Shown: one piece after another, positions 21,312 through 29,068 of the stretch | Layout of the letters: every line of letters begins with the position of its first letter | How positions within the stretch are numbered: the stretch's first letter is position 1 | From: Serratia rubidaea | GTDB lineage: Bacteria; Pseudomonadota; Gammaproteobacteria; Enterobacterales; Enterobacteriaceae | Length of the DNA: 64,000 nucleotides | Assembly: GCA_901472405.1 (NCBI GenBank) | Contig: LR590463.1 | Location: forward strand, 2,852,001 to 2,916,000 | Direction: 5' to 3' | Notes under the pieces: generated by a model | Seen by the model: only the letters and a program-made list of their open reading frames with translations | Databases searched by the model: none | Told to the model about the DNA's origin: nothing | Program-made: the position numbers and the translations under genes

Positions 21312-21548
21312 TCAGCCCGGCAGGCTGCACAGTTTCGTCAGCGTGCGCGCACCGATCATCAACGTGGCAACATAGGATTGGCGACGCGTGACGACTTCAA
21401 CCGCCACGCGATCGTTCTGGTATTTAATCAGGTAGGTCGAGGGCCAGCCCTGGCGGCGCTGGCCGAAGCTTTCGGCATGACGGTCAATGGCCGCGTGGGC
21501 AACCACCAGGTGGGACAGATTGGTATCACCTTTAATAATGCGTTTCAT
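21312..21548 (-). CDS. small protein, possible DUF4060 family
   Basis: 78 residues (M-K-R-I-I-K-G-D-T-N-L-S-H-L-V-V-A-H-A-A). The H-A-A-I-D-R-H-A-E-S-F-G segment and R-R-Q-S-Y-V-A-T are reminiscent of DUF4060 small enterobacterial proteins; this is from memory and tentative. Function unknown. Start ATG 21548 with GGAGG about 8 bases upstream. It is followed at some distance by pheP on the same strand and preceded by the NinX-like gene. Confidence 0.6.
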   Translation of the reverse strand: MKRIIKGDTNLSHLVVAHAAIDRHAESFGQRRQGWPSTYLIKYQNDRVAVEVVTRRQSYVATLMIGARTLTKLCSLPG

Positions 21549-21607
21549 AAACAGCCTCCGCCGCAGACAGGTCCGTTGTCAGATTATGGAAAACATTAAT
21601 ATGACGT

Positions 21608-21922
21608 TTAGTTAGAGGCGTCGCCCGGCTGCTGGCTCAGCAGAAAACAGATCATCGCGGCGCGCAGCGGGCTGCTGCTGTCCGCCTGCCACTCACCTTG
21701 GGCGGTGGAGATACGCGCCTGCCACTGTGACGGGTCGCTGTGTTCGGCAGGATTCAGGCTGATTTTATTGGCGTAGATAATCGGCCAGGCATCGGAGGGG
21801 TTTTTACAGTAGTCTTTACCTTTTACGCCGCCGTAAGGGTACCATTTGTCCGGATTTTCTCCGGTAATCAATGCAATACTGCGGTTTACCTCGGCGTCGC
21901 TTTCTTCGTACCATTTAATCAT
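21608..21922 (-). CDS. NinX/DUF2591-like phage-derived protein
   Basis: 104 residues. The order D-A-E-V-N-R-S-I-A-x-I-T-G, D-Y-C-K-N-P-S-D-A-W-P-I-I, then P-L-R-A-A-M-I-C-F-L-L is the pattern of lambdoid phage NinX (DUF2591), a nin-region protein of unknown function. No other phage genes surround it, so it is an orphan, either domesticated or a remnant. Intact frame, ATG 21922. Confidence 0.75.
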   Translation of the reverse strand: MIKWYEESDAEVNRSIALITGENPDKWYPYGGVKGKDYCKNPSDAWPIIYANKISLNPAEHSDPSQWQARISTAQGEWQADSSSPLRAAMICFLLSQQPGDASN

Positions 21923-22085
21923 CGGCTTTATCCATCTTTCGTAGGGTTGGCGCTACATTACGATGGTAAGACGACAGTTTTATGACAGACAGGATTTACA
22001 TTACCTGTCTTAATGAATTTCACCCGACGCCGCACCGTCAACGGCGATTTACACCGTACTGATTACCACATTTCCGGAGAATGGC

Positions 22086-22510
22086 ATGCTGACAGGACTG
22101 AATCACCTGACGCTGGCGGTTCGCGATATCGAACGCAGTTTTCACTTTTATGCGCACACGCTGGGCTGACGCCGATGGCGCGCTGGCGACAGGGCGCCTA
22201 CCTGTCCGCCGGCGACCTTTGGTTATGCCTGTCGCAGGACGATACAGCGGCGCCCTCGGCCGATTACACGCACTATGCCTTCAGCGTGCCGCAGGCGGAG
22301 TTTGCCGCCAGCGTCGCCCGTTTGCGCCAGGCCGGCGTTAACGAATGGAAAAACAACCGCAGCGAAGGCGAATCACTCTATTTTCTCGATCCTGACGGCC
22401 ACCGGCTGGAGCTGCATGCCGGCGACCTGGCCAGCCGTCTGGCTGCCTGCCGCCGGCATCCCTATCAGGAGATGACTTTTTTTGAGGGTGGTGAGAAGGC
22501 TGATGGTTAA
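22086..22510 (+). CDS. fosA: fosfomycin thiol transferase FosA (one-base frameshift)
   Basis: 141 residues when repaired. Glyoxalase/VOC fold metalloenzyme that joins glutathione to fosfomycin in the cytosol, using Mn2+ and K+. Visible are [12 protein letters not shown] (metal His 7), T-H-Y-A-F-S-V (second His), [10 protein letters not shown] and [11 protein letters not shown] (metal Glu). The frame breaks near 22166 after H-T-L-G, where one base restores [11 protein letters not shown] 22086 follows GGAG. The metal ligands are all kept, so it is probably active. Chromosomal fosA is common in Serratia. Confidence 0.92.
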
Positions 22511-22568
22511 AACTGAAACTGAGATAACCGACCGTGTCCTGCCGCCTTCTCACCAAAGATGACGCGCC

Positions 22569-22846
22569 TTAGCGCTCGGGGATAAAATCTTTGAACTCCA
22601 TCGCCGGCCCGAGATCGTCGTCGTCGGTCCCGGCGGACAACGCTTCGCCGCGTGACTGACGCGCTATCCGCTTCAGCAGCGCCGTTTGCTGCTGTTGCTG
22701 TTCGACGATTTCCTGTAATAAGCGCACCTGCTCGTTGGCCCGCACGCTGGCGCGGTTGACCAAAAACCATACCCATAGCCCCAGCAACAGCGCGACCAAC
22801 GCAATCCCAAAGAGAGCAGCGACGGAGAAAACCCTGCATCAAACAT
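22569..22846 (-). CDS. yebO: YebO family membrane protein (one-base frameshift)
   Basis: About 92 residues. A short N-terminus (M-F-D-A-G-F-S-P-S-L-L-S) and a single helix (I-A-L-V-A-L-L-L-G-L-W-V-W-F-L-V) are followed by N-R-A-S-V-R-A-N-E-Q-V-R-L-L-Q-E-I-V-E-Q-Q and a coiled-coil-like Q-rich stretch, ending in an acidic tail, as in E. coli YebO. Function unknown. One base is missing near 22806. It lies downstream of mgrB on the same strand, as in E. coli. Confidence 0.85.
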
Positions 22847-22935
22847 AAACAACCCTACCTACAGCTAAATATCAGTCGCTATCTTACCACTCCGCGCTGA
22901 ACAAAAACATCCTTGTATGCTCCACTCCCCAGGTT

Positions 22936-23095
22936 TTACCAAGGAATAATCCGAGTTATCGAACAGATCCCTAACGCAAAGTTTCCACCTTGATCACAAT
23001 AGCTATCGAGGGCAAGCAGGTTAAAAAAACAGGCATGCCAGCACGGTCGCAACGATCAGCAGAATTTTGTTTCGCAACAAACTTAGCAGCCTCAT
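22936..23095 (-). CDS. mgrB: PhoQ feedback inhibitor MgrB (one extra T in a T7 run)
   Basis: 52 residues if one T is removed from the seven-T run at 23023-23029. The N-terminus M-R-L-L-S-L-L-R-N-K-I-L-L-I-V-A-T-V-L-A-C-L forms the membrane helix; the periplasmic part has C-D-Q-G-G-N-F and G-I-C-S-I-T-R-I-I-P-W, with the two disulfide cysteines and the I-P-W end of E. coli MgrB. It restrains the PhoQ sensor in the inner membrane. As written, the frame stops after 24 residues (L-F-F-stop) and would leave only the helix. Given the many similar indels I favour a sequencing error over a real loss-of-function. Confidence 0.85.
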
Positions 23096-23256
23096 TGTTA
23101 CCCAGTTGACTTCCTGCAGTTTATCACAGGAAAGTTAAACGAAGTTTAACTCGCCGTTTAGATTTCCTGCTTGATGGTACGAATTTAAGAATGTTACGGT
23201 TGCGTCCCGCCCTCCGGCGTGGCTATATCGCAACAGCCTATTTGCAAGGAGTAAGA

Positions 23257-23490
23257 ATGAGTAAGTTAATCAAACTGGTGGTGCTGGTGGCCGTGCTGTA
23301 CGGCGCGTTACTGTTTTCCGGCTATGGGGTGCTGATCGGCAGCCAACAAAATGTCGGCGGACTGGGGTTACAGTGTAAATATCTCACGGCGCGCAACGTG
23401 ACGACCGCGCAATATTTACACGGCGACAACGGCGTGATCGGCATCTCCGATTGTCCGCTGTTCAAGAAAATTGAAACGGTGGTGGACTAA
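23257..23490 (+). CDS. yobH: YobH family small secreted or membrane protein
   Basis: 77 residues. One N-terminal helix (L-V-V-L-V-A-V-L-Y-G-A-L-L-F) is followed by S-G-Y-G-V-L-I-G-S, G-L-G-L-Q-C-K-Y-L-T-A-R and G-I-S-D-C-P-L, matching E. coli YobH including both cysteines. Function unknown. I use ATG 23257, which follows AAGGAG; the longer frame from 23191 has no support. Confidence 0.92.
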   Translation: MSKLIKLVVLVAVLYGALLFSGYGVLIGSQQNVGGLGLQCKYLTARNVTTAQYLHGDNGVIGISDCPLFKKIETVVD

Positions 23491-23529
23491 GCACACCACC
23501 GGTCGGCCGCCTGCTCAGGGCGGCCAGGC

Positions 23530-23769
23530 TTAATCCTGCTTAAACTTCAGCTCAATCAAGGCAACGGCTTTTTCAATCGCCCGCTTGGTCACCGGGTCGG
23601 CGCCTGCCGGATGCGTTGAAAAATCAATGCTTTTCAGCTGGCCGGCCATCTTGTCGCGCACCTCGGTCGGCGCAATCACATCAATAACATCCAGAATCTG
23701 CTTAATCACCAGCTGGCAGGCGACCAGATCGGAGGCGATTTCCTGATCGTGAGTTAACGCATTGGACAT
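23530..23769 (-). CDS. small protein, probable DUF2766 family
   Basis: 79 residues, no membrane segment. Sequence [21 protein letters not shown] and [11 protein letters not shown] is what I recall for the enterobacterial DUF2766 family; function unknown. Two ATGs occur three codons apart; the second (23769) has AGAGG at the proper spacing. It converges on yobH with a GC hairpin between them (23505-23525). Confidence 0.7.
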   Translation of the reverse strand: MSNALTHDQEIASDLVACQLVIKQILDVIDVIAPTEVRDKMAGQLKSIDFSTHPAGADPVTKRAIEKAVALIELKFKQD

Positions 23770-23946
23770 AATCATTTCCTCTTTAAACAAACGCCGCACA
23801 GAATATCATGCTGATTGCGGCTTTGCCGCACCAAAGCCGCTTCAGCCTGAATTTTCAATAAAACGGCGCATCCGACATCAAAATCTGCAGCGTATTTGAC
23901 CTATACTGGTAGGCATCATCAGCCAACATCACACAGGAGATGAATT

Positions 23947-24159
23947 ATGGCCAACCACAACGTGAAATCTTGGGCTACGTTGCGTGAAACTTCGGTCGAG
24001 ATCGCCGAAGCGATTTTTGAACTGGCAGGGAATGATGAAGCGCTGGCGCAAAAGATTTGGGAGGAAGGCAGCGATAAAGCACTGGAGATGGCCTTCGCCA
24101 GAACCGATGCCGACCAGCTGTATTGGGGCGAAGAGACGGTTGAACGTAAAAACGTCTAA
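23947..24159 (+). CDS. YccJ-like small protein
   Basis: 70 residues. It matches E. coli YccJ in [28 protein letters not shown] and [11 protein letters not shown] at the end. Function unknown; in E. coli yccJ is in a different place (next to wrbA). ATG 23947 follows AGGAG. Own terminator downstream. Confidence 0.88.
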   Translation: MANHNVKSWATLRETSVEIAEAIFELAGNDEALAQKIWEEGSDKALEMAFARTDADQLYWGEETVERKNV

Positions 24160-24170
24160 TGACTCAATGA

Positions 24171-24201
24171 AAAAGCCCGGGTTTCATACCCAGGCTTTTT
24201 T
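24171..24201 (+). terminator. intrinsic terminator after the yccJ-like gene
   Basis: AAAAGCCCGGGT and ACCCAGGCTTTTTT pair with one mismatch, loop TTCAT, followed by six T. Confidence 0.88.
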
Positions 24202-24244
24202 GCGGAGCGTCAACGCCCTTTCCCGGACGCGGTCAACAAGCATC

Positions 24245-24358
24245 TCACTGTTTTTCACCTCCCACACCTTCCGCTTTCTTCACTCTCACCGCCGGCGCCG
24301 CCAGAAACACGGCCACGCCAACAATGACAACCAGAGTAATAATCATGGTCGCTAACAT
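24245..24358 (-). CDS. 37-residue single-helix membrane protein
   Basis: M-L-A-T-M-I-I-T-L-V-V-I-V-G-V-A-V-F-L-A then a short basic and glycine-rich tail ending E-K-Q. GGGGTGA lies 5 bases before the ATG at 24358. The composition (a clean helix with a charged tail) and the ribosome site argue for a translated small membrane protein. No family recognised. The terminator at 24171-24201 lies just downstream and could serve it as well. Confidence 0.5.
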   Translation of the reverse strand: MLATMIITLVVIVGVAVFLAAPAVRVKKAEGVGGEKQ

Positions 24359-24581
24359 AGTAATCACCCCATCAACGCTGCGTTGTACGGTGGACTTTCT
24401 GTCTGGTGCCTATGCGGCCGGGCTACCTGATACCAGCGCAGCAGGCTGTGCATCAGATTAGCGGTATTCGTTAGCGGCTGACAAGCGTTAGCGGTCGGAT
24501 TATGTGATACAGGCGCGGCGTTTTTTGTCGGCGACGGCAAGTTGTGTATACTTCGCTGTATGTCGATTCCACACAGATGCA

Positions 24582-24971
24582 CTGATGATACAAGAACATC
24601 ACCTCTCGCTGGTCTGCGCCCTGAGTCAGTGGGTTGAAACCCATCTTGGCCGGGTGATCCACCTTGAAGAGCTGGCAGACTACTCAGGCTACTCCCTGTG
24701 GCATATGCAAAAGCTGTTTAAAGAAGCGACCGGGATCTCATTAGGCAAATATATCCGCGAACGGCGTCTGGCGGGGGCGGTTTACCAATTACGCAGCAGC
24801 AACGCCTCGATTTTCGATATCGCGCTGGATTTCGGCTTCGGCTCGCAATCGCATTTTACTTACATGTTCCGCAAACGTTTCAATATTACGCCCTATGACT
24901 TTCGTCAGGATCTCAGCGTCGATTTGCCGATCGATCCCCCGCTGCACGTTATCCATCAGAAAATGGCCTGA
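24582..24971 (+). CDS. AraC-family regulator, MarA/SoxS/RamA-like
   Basis: 129 residues, consisting only of the two helix-turn-helix units of the AraC family as in MarA and SoxS. Visible are W-V-E-T-H-L, L-E-E-L-A-D-Y-S-G-Y-S-L-W-H-M-Q-K-L-F-K, G-K-Y-I-R-E-R-R-L, I-F-D-I-A-L-D-F-G-F-G-S-Q-S and F-R-K-R-F-N-I-T-P-Y-D-F-R. Such proteins activate marbox promoters (efflux, porin and oxidative-stress genes). No effector domain, so control is by expression level. ATG 24582 is preferred; a TATACT -10 box lies near 24547. Which marbox regulator it corresponds to cannot be settled by sequence alone. Confidence 0.87.
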   Translation: MMIQEHHLSLVCALSQWVETHLGRVIHLEELADYSGYSLWHMQKLFKEATGISLGKYIRERRLAGAVYQLRSSNASIFDIALDFGFGSQSHFTYMFRKRFNITPYDFRQDLSVDLPIDPPLHVIHQKMA

Positions 24972-25067
24972 TCCGCACTGAGATGAAAACGAGCGACCAG
25001 TGAATTAATCAGAACGACATCCGACCAGTTAATTATATTAAAAGCGCTATCAATAATTAATAGATAT

Positions 25068-25094
25068 AAAAAAACCCGCCGCGGCGGGTTTTTT
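25068..25094. terminator. bidirectional intrinsic terminator
   Basis: AAAAAACCCGCCG and CGGCGGGTTTTTT form a perfect palindrome. It can end both the AraC gene (+) and the 33-residue gene at 25111-25212 (-). Confidence 0.92.
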
Positions 25095-25110
25095 CATCAT
25101 GCTTGCTGGT

Positions 25111-25212
25111 TTAAGAAAACGCAGCTACTACCATAGCTGCAAGTGAGATCCAAAACACCGCCGTTGCAACAACAACATGGGATAATCTTGCACGATAGAG
25201 TATTTGGCTCAT
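25111..25212 (-). CDS. 33-residue single-helix membrane protein
   Basis: M-S-Q-I-L-Y-R-A-R-L-S-H-V-V-V-A-T-A-V-F-W-I-S-L-A-A and a short end in A-A-F-S. A basic N-terminus then one helix of about 22 residues is the usual form of enterobacterial small membrane proteins. GAGAGGTAGT precedes the ATG and a strong terminator follows 17 bases after the stop, so it looks like a complete one-gene transcription unit. No family recognised. Confidence 0.6.
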   Translation of the reverse strand: MSQILYRARLSHVVVATAVFWISLAAMVVAAFS

Positions 25213-25816
25213 ACTACCTCTCTTACTTCTTTCTGAAGGGCTGATAACCCGGGTCTTTCTAGGAAAGATCCTATACGACTACACCAGAGAATAACTTGCT
25301 TCAGATCACTATTTAGCCTAACAAAACTATTTATTAACAAACATGATTCATTGATCACAATAAATCAATCAAAGAAGCGAAAAAAGAATAAAAGATGCAA
25401 ATGATATTCATTGCTGTAATCACAGCGAACGGCATAACACACCCGACGGCGCCGTTAATCAACATTTTGATATATTAAGTTATATAAAAATAACTGATAT
25501 CAATAAGAAAGGGAGCGTAGCGGGATAGCGCCAGCGGCGACATCGTCAGAAAATAGTGCCGCTCCAGGGATAACTTCACGCCGGACGATACGGATATATA
25601 GCGAGAGCCATTAAACATCTTGCCACATTAAATTGGCCGTGAGCAAAGCGCTTATCCCCTCACTTAAAACAGGGTTAAAGACGATAAAATAATAATGACG
25701 CGCTGTCGATGTCGACAGTGACGAATAACCTTACTTTATACGCGTCAATATTTGATCGTTCGCTCCGATATGCGGTCAGAATGTTTACCGTACTACGGAG
25801 GGCGCGTTAAGGAGAG
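25213..25816. other. 604-base AT-rich gap
   Basis: No gene is supported. Position 25400-25412 (AATGATATTCATT) resembles the core of a Fur box at 12 of 13 central positions, but the flanks do not match. The promoter of the 33-residue gene must lie near 25230-25300. Confidence 0.35.
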
Positions 25817-25981
25817 CTATGGGTTTTTGATGTAACAGTCTTTAACATCCAATTTTTCATCGGCGTGTTTAAGGTCGGAAAAATAGGTGATGCCAAATAG
25901 AATGGATACCACCAGCAAAGCGGAAACCAACAGCCCGATAATGGCAATCAGTTTGGTTTCGTGATGGAGTTCATGCTCCAT
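25817..25981 (-). CDS. 54-residue membrane protein, second gene of a small pair
   Basis: M-E-H-E-L-H-H-E-T-K-L-I-A-I-I-G-L-L-V-S then more of one helix, F-G-I-T-Y-F-S-D-L-K-H and an end C-Y-I-K-N-P. Single membrane helix with a polar C-terminus. GGGAG sits 7 bases before the ATG at 25981, inside the end of the upstream gene, whose stop overlaps this start by a few bases. Unknown function; it resembles small assembly or maturation proteins only in topology. Confidence 0.6.
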   Translation of the reverse strand: MEHELHHETKLIAIIGLLVSALLVVSILFGITYFSDLKHADEKLDVKDCYIKNP

Positions 25982-26165
25982 TTTTTCTCCCGTTGTTAAA
26001 AATAATCACATCAGCCATAGCGTGGCCGCCAAAGTGAAAAAAAATCAGTGCGCCCGATGCAATAAGCAGCACCAAAACGGCAAACTGTGCGTCACCCAAG
26101 GTGTCGCGGTAGGTTTTATCCTGCGGGGTATTGCGCCGTTGTCTCACGAGTTCTGTCTTCAGCAT
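25971..26165 (-). CDS. 64-residue membrane protein, first gene of a small pair
   Basis: Starts M-L-K-T-E-L-V-R-Q-R-R-N-T-P-Q-D-K (ATG 26165; a GTG at 26192 would add nine residues). One helix, F-A-V-L-V-L-L-I-A-S-G-A-L-I-F-F, then H-F-G-G-H-A-M-A-D-V-I-I-F-N. The stop overlaps the start of the 54-residue gene, suggesting coupled synthesis of two partner membrane proteins. No family recognised. Confidence 0.6.
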   Translation of the reverse strand: MLKTELVRQRRNTPQDKTYRDTLGDAQFAVLVLLIASGALIFFHFGGHAMADVIIFNNGRKNGA

Positions 26166-26376
26166 TTTGTTGTTTTCTTGAAGAGATGGCACGGCGTACA
26201 GGCTCAGGCTGTCGTTTGCTCACCTACTTCAAACCCCGAATCCCGCAGACGCTATCAACTTTGCCCCCCTCGGTCAACAATCCCTGCCAACCCCGGTTGA
26301 TGCAGACGCTCAATATTCATATGTTTTATGAAAAAACACAAATAAATAAGCAAAACTAATTCATTTCGACATAAAA

Positions 26377-26399
26377 AAGCCCGATCGTCGATCGGGCTT
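26377..26399 (-). terminator. intrinsic terminator of kbp
   Basis: AAGCCCGATCG and CGATCGGGCTT pair; read on the minus strand a run of six T follows. It lies just after the kbp stop. Confidence 0.9.
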
Positions 26400-26410
26400 T
26401 CAACGTACGA

Positions 26411-26857
26411 TTACTGCGGAATACGCAGCACCTGGCCCGGATAAATTTTGTCCGGGCTGGACAGCATCGGCTTGTTAGCTTCGAAAATCTTGTTGTACTG
26501 GTTAGCGTCGCCGTACACCTCTTTCGAGATCGCGCTCAGCGTATCGCCTTTTTTCACGGTATAGAACGTGCTTTCACCCGCTGACTGGGCGACGGTGATG
26601 TGGTCTTCCACGCCGCTGATGCCGGCGACGTTACCCACGGCCACCAGGATCTTCTCTTTCAGTTCCTGAGAAATGCCGTCGCCGCTGACCACTGCCTTAC
26701 CATCAACAACCTTTACATCCACCTTATCGGTGTCCGGCAGGCCGCTCTTGTTAAGGTGCTCTTTCAGTTTAGCGCTCTGATCGGCCGCGTCTGCATTACC
26801 GGTCACTGTGTCCCACAGTTTTTCGCCTGCTTCTTTAACGAAGTTAAACAATCCCAT
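26411..26857 (-). CDS. kbp: potassium-binding BON/LysM protein Kbp (YgaU)
   Basis: 148 residues. N-terminal [20 protein letters not shown], a BON domain (about residues 20-85, [14 protein letters not shown]) and a LysM domain (residues 95-147, [19 protein letters not shown]), ending in [12 protein letters not shown]. It is the E. coli Kbp K+ sensor in the cytosol. ATG 26857 with AGGAG is chosen over GTG 26863. Intact. Confidence 0.97.
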   Translation of the reverse strand: MGLFNFVKEAGEKLWDTVTGNADAADQSAKLKEHLNKSGLPDTDKVDVKVVDGKAVVSGDGISQELKEKILVAVGNVAGISGVEDHITVAQSAGESTFYTVKKGDTLSAISKEVYGDANQYNKIFEANKPMLSSPDKIYPGQVLRIPQ

Positions 26858-27108
26858 ATTCACTCCTGAGTTGAGAAAGAGATACTCTGCCGCTGCATGC
26901 GGTAAGCACCACGTTCATTACATAATGACCCGTTAAGCTTAGCATCGTCGGATGGATTTTCAATAAAACCCAATGGATTAGGCGGTTAGAGTAATCCTAA
27001 ATTAATCATATAGATGATTAATCCATCCATTAGGGTTAATGATTAAGCAGAAAAACCGTGCCACAATAGCGTTAAGCGCGCGAATAACGGCAGAGGAGGT
27101 ACCGCACA

Positions 27109-27300
27109 ATGTACGCCCTGGTGATGTTTGTCTGCTATCTGGACGGCGGCTGCACCGAGATCATGGTGGATATTCTGCGTGATGAGCAGCAGTGCCTGGT
27201 GGCGATGAAAGAGCAGAACCTGCGCCACGCCGGCTGCTATCCGGTGGAAGATTTTATTGACGGTTTCTGGCTGCCCGCCAGTGAGTATGTGGCGTTCTGA
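27109..27300 (+). CDS. yebW: YebW / DUF1482 family protein
   Basis: 63 residues. M-Y-A-L-V-M-F-V-C-Y-L-D-G-G-C-T-E, E-Q-Q-C-L, C-Y-P-V-E-D-F-I-D-G-F-W and S-E-Y match E. coli YebW with its conserved cysteines. Function unknown. The ATG at 27109 follows GGAGG. Confidence 0.9.
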   Translation: MYALVMFVCYLDGGCTEIMVDILRDEQQCLVAMKEQNLRHAGCYPVEDFIDGFWLPASEYVAF

Positions 27301-27363
27301 TGCCATACCGGGACTGCGCAGATACGCAGCCCCGACGTCTCTCTTGTCTCCCGCGACGCGCCG

Positions 27364-28443
27364 TCAGAAGCGATAGGTCAGGCTGACCGCCACGATATCG
27401 TCGTTGCTGAGCTTCAGCTTATTATCATCGCTCAGCTGGTTAATCTGATAGTCCACATAGGTGTACATATTTTTGTTGAAGTAATAGGTCGCGCCAATAT
27501 CAAAATACTTCACCAGATCGGCATCCCCTATTGTTTCAATATCTTTCCCCTTCGACTGCACATAGGCCAGTGACGGACGCAGGCCGTTCTCAAACTGGTA
27601 CTGCGCCACCAGCTCAATATTTTGCGTCTTGTTGGCAAAGCCCTTCACGCCACCGACGCTGATTGGCGTCATATTGCGGGTTTCGGCATACATCGCCGCC
27701 AGATACACCTGGTTGGCGTCATATTTCACCGCCGTCGTCCAGGCGCTGGCCTTGTCGCCTCCGCCGTAATTTGCCTGCTTCTGCTCACTGGTACGGTTGG
27801 AATCCGAATAGGCCGCCGCAAAACCGATGCCGCTGCCGCCGATATCCTGATAGTCCAGCGACAGGCCATAGCCGTCGCCGTTCTGCCGCTGCAGCTCGCG
27901 GCTTTCATTTTTGCCCTGATACTGCAGCGCAATGTTCAGCCCTTCGACCAGGCCGAAGAAGTCACGGTTACGGTAGGTCGCCAGGCCGGTGGAGCGGGCG
28001 GTCATAAAGTTGTCGGTATAGCTGTAGGAGTCGCCGCCAAACTCCGGCAGCATATCGGTGTAGGATTCCGCATCGTAAACCACGCCGTAGTTGCGGCCAT
28101 AGTCAAAGGAGCCGTATTGGCCGAAGCGTAAACCGGCGAAGCCCAGGCGGGTCTTGGTGCCGTTGTTGGCGTCGCTGCCCTCTGAGTTATTGGCCTGGAC
28201 GTTGTACTCCCACTGGCCGTAGCCCGTCAGCTGGTCGTTAATCTGCGTTTCGCCTTTGAAACCGAAACGCACATAGGTCTTATCGCCGCCGCTCTCATCG
28301 TTATGAATAAAGTAGTGCTTGGCATTGACCCGACCATAAAGATCCAGCTTATTTCCATCTTTATTATAAATTTCTGCCGCATTGGTCCATGAGGAGATGG
28401 CGCCCAGCGCCAGCGCCGCGGTTAATACACTGCGTTTCATCAT
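27364..28443 (-). CDS. general diffusion porin of the OmpC/OmpF family
   Basis: 359 residues with a signal peptide of 22 (ending T-N-A before [15 protein letters not shown]). A 16-strand trimeric outer-membrane porin. Loop 3 has M-L-P-E-F-G-G-D-S, the constriction motif of the family, and the end S-L-T-Y-R-F carries the C-terminal phenylalanine needed for assembly. It lies away from typical ompC and ompF neighbours, so it may be an OmpN/OmpS-type paralogue; the name cannot be fixed. Intact. Confidence 0.94.
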   Translation of the reverse strand: MMKRSVLTAALALGAISSWTNAAEIYNKDGNKLDLYGRVNAKHYFIHNDESGGDKTYVRFGFKGETQINDQLTGYGQWEYNVQANNSEGSDANNGTKTRLGFAGLRFGQYGSFDYGRNYGVVYDAESYTDMLPEFGGDSYSYTDNFMTARSTGLATYRNRDFFGLVEGLNIALQYQGKNESRELQRQNGDGYGLSLDYQDIGGSGIGFAAAYSDSNRTSEQKQANYGGGDKASAWTTAVKYDANQVYLAAMYAETRNMTPISVGGVKGFANKTQNIELVAQYQFENGLRPSLAYVQSKGKDIETIGDADLVKYFDIGATYYFNKNMYTYVDYQINQLSDDNKLKLSNDDIVAVSLTYRF

Positions 28444-29023
28444 TATTTTCCTGTTTATTTAGCTAAACCCTGCCCCTCACGCCCAATTTATACTTTGGGC
28501 TGTGATCGCTATCATTTAATATCTTATAAATCCCCTTAATAAAGGGTTATGTGACATTAGCATCATGAATCCCCACTGCAAATAAAAATCTGCGCAAAAT
28601 AACGTGGAGAAAGCATGATTTAGTGTAACATTTTATTACATAAAGATAGCTTATAACGGCATGATTTATAATGAATTTGCACAATATGTTATAACCAAAA
28701 TGGTGCGACGCACCGGTTTGGTGCAATAAAGTGCGAGCTGGCGCAATATCTTGACAGAAGGCGCAAGACAGTGATTATTAGCACGATAACAAAAAGCGTT
28801 ATTTAATTCACATTTATGACTTTCTTAATTCATCTAGCTTCTTTAGCCGTTAAGGGTTCAATATATGAAACCCCGAAGGAAATCGCGCCGCCGTTAACAG
28901 ACGACATAAAATATGCGTAAAAGGCGTGAGTTTTTATTTTTACGGAGAGAAAGCAACGACCTCGATATTACGATGGTGGTTGACAGCGAGTGGCGTGGAC
29001 AGTTTAAACCTGAGGCAATCTAT
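28444..29023. other. porin upstream region with CRP-like site
   Basis: 580 bases without a supported gene. TGTGATCGCTATCATT at 28501-28516 has a perfect left CRP half and a weaker right half (TGTGA-N6-TCATT), 60 bases before the porin ATG. The next 300 bases are AT-rich and probably hold OmpR or stress-regulator sites that I cannot assign. A frame at 28913 has no ribosome site and overlaps astE's terminator. Confidence 0.4.
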
Positions 29024-29049
29024 AATAAGACCCGGAACCGGGCCTTATT
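29024..29049 (-). terminator. terminator of the ast operon
   Basis: AATAAG-A-CCCGG, loop AA, CCGGG-C-CTTATT: an 11-bp stem with one mismatch, 20 bases after the astE stop. Confidence 0.75.
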
Positions 29050-29068
29050 GATAAGCGCGCAGCGCCGG

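Noticed and set aside
23120-23165. PhoP box upstream of mgrB
   Set aside because: GTTTA-like repeats are present but their spacing is 10 or 12 bases, not the 11 expected.
25397-25415. Fur box and possible small RNA
   Set aside because: Only the central 13 bases match; flanks do not, and no RyhB-like sequence or iron gene is near.
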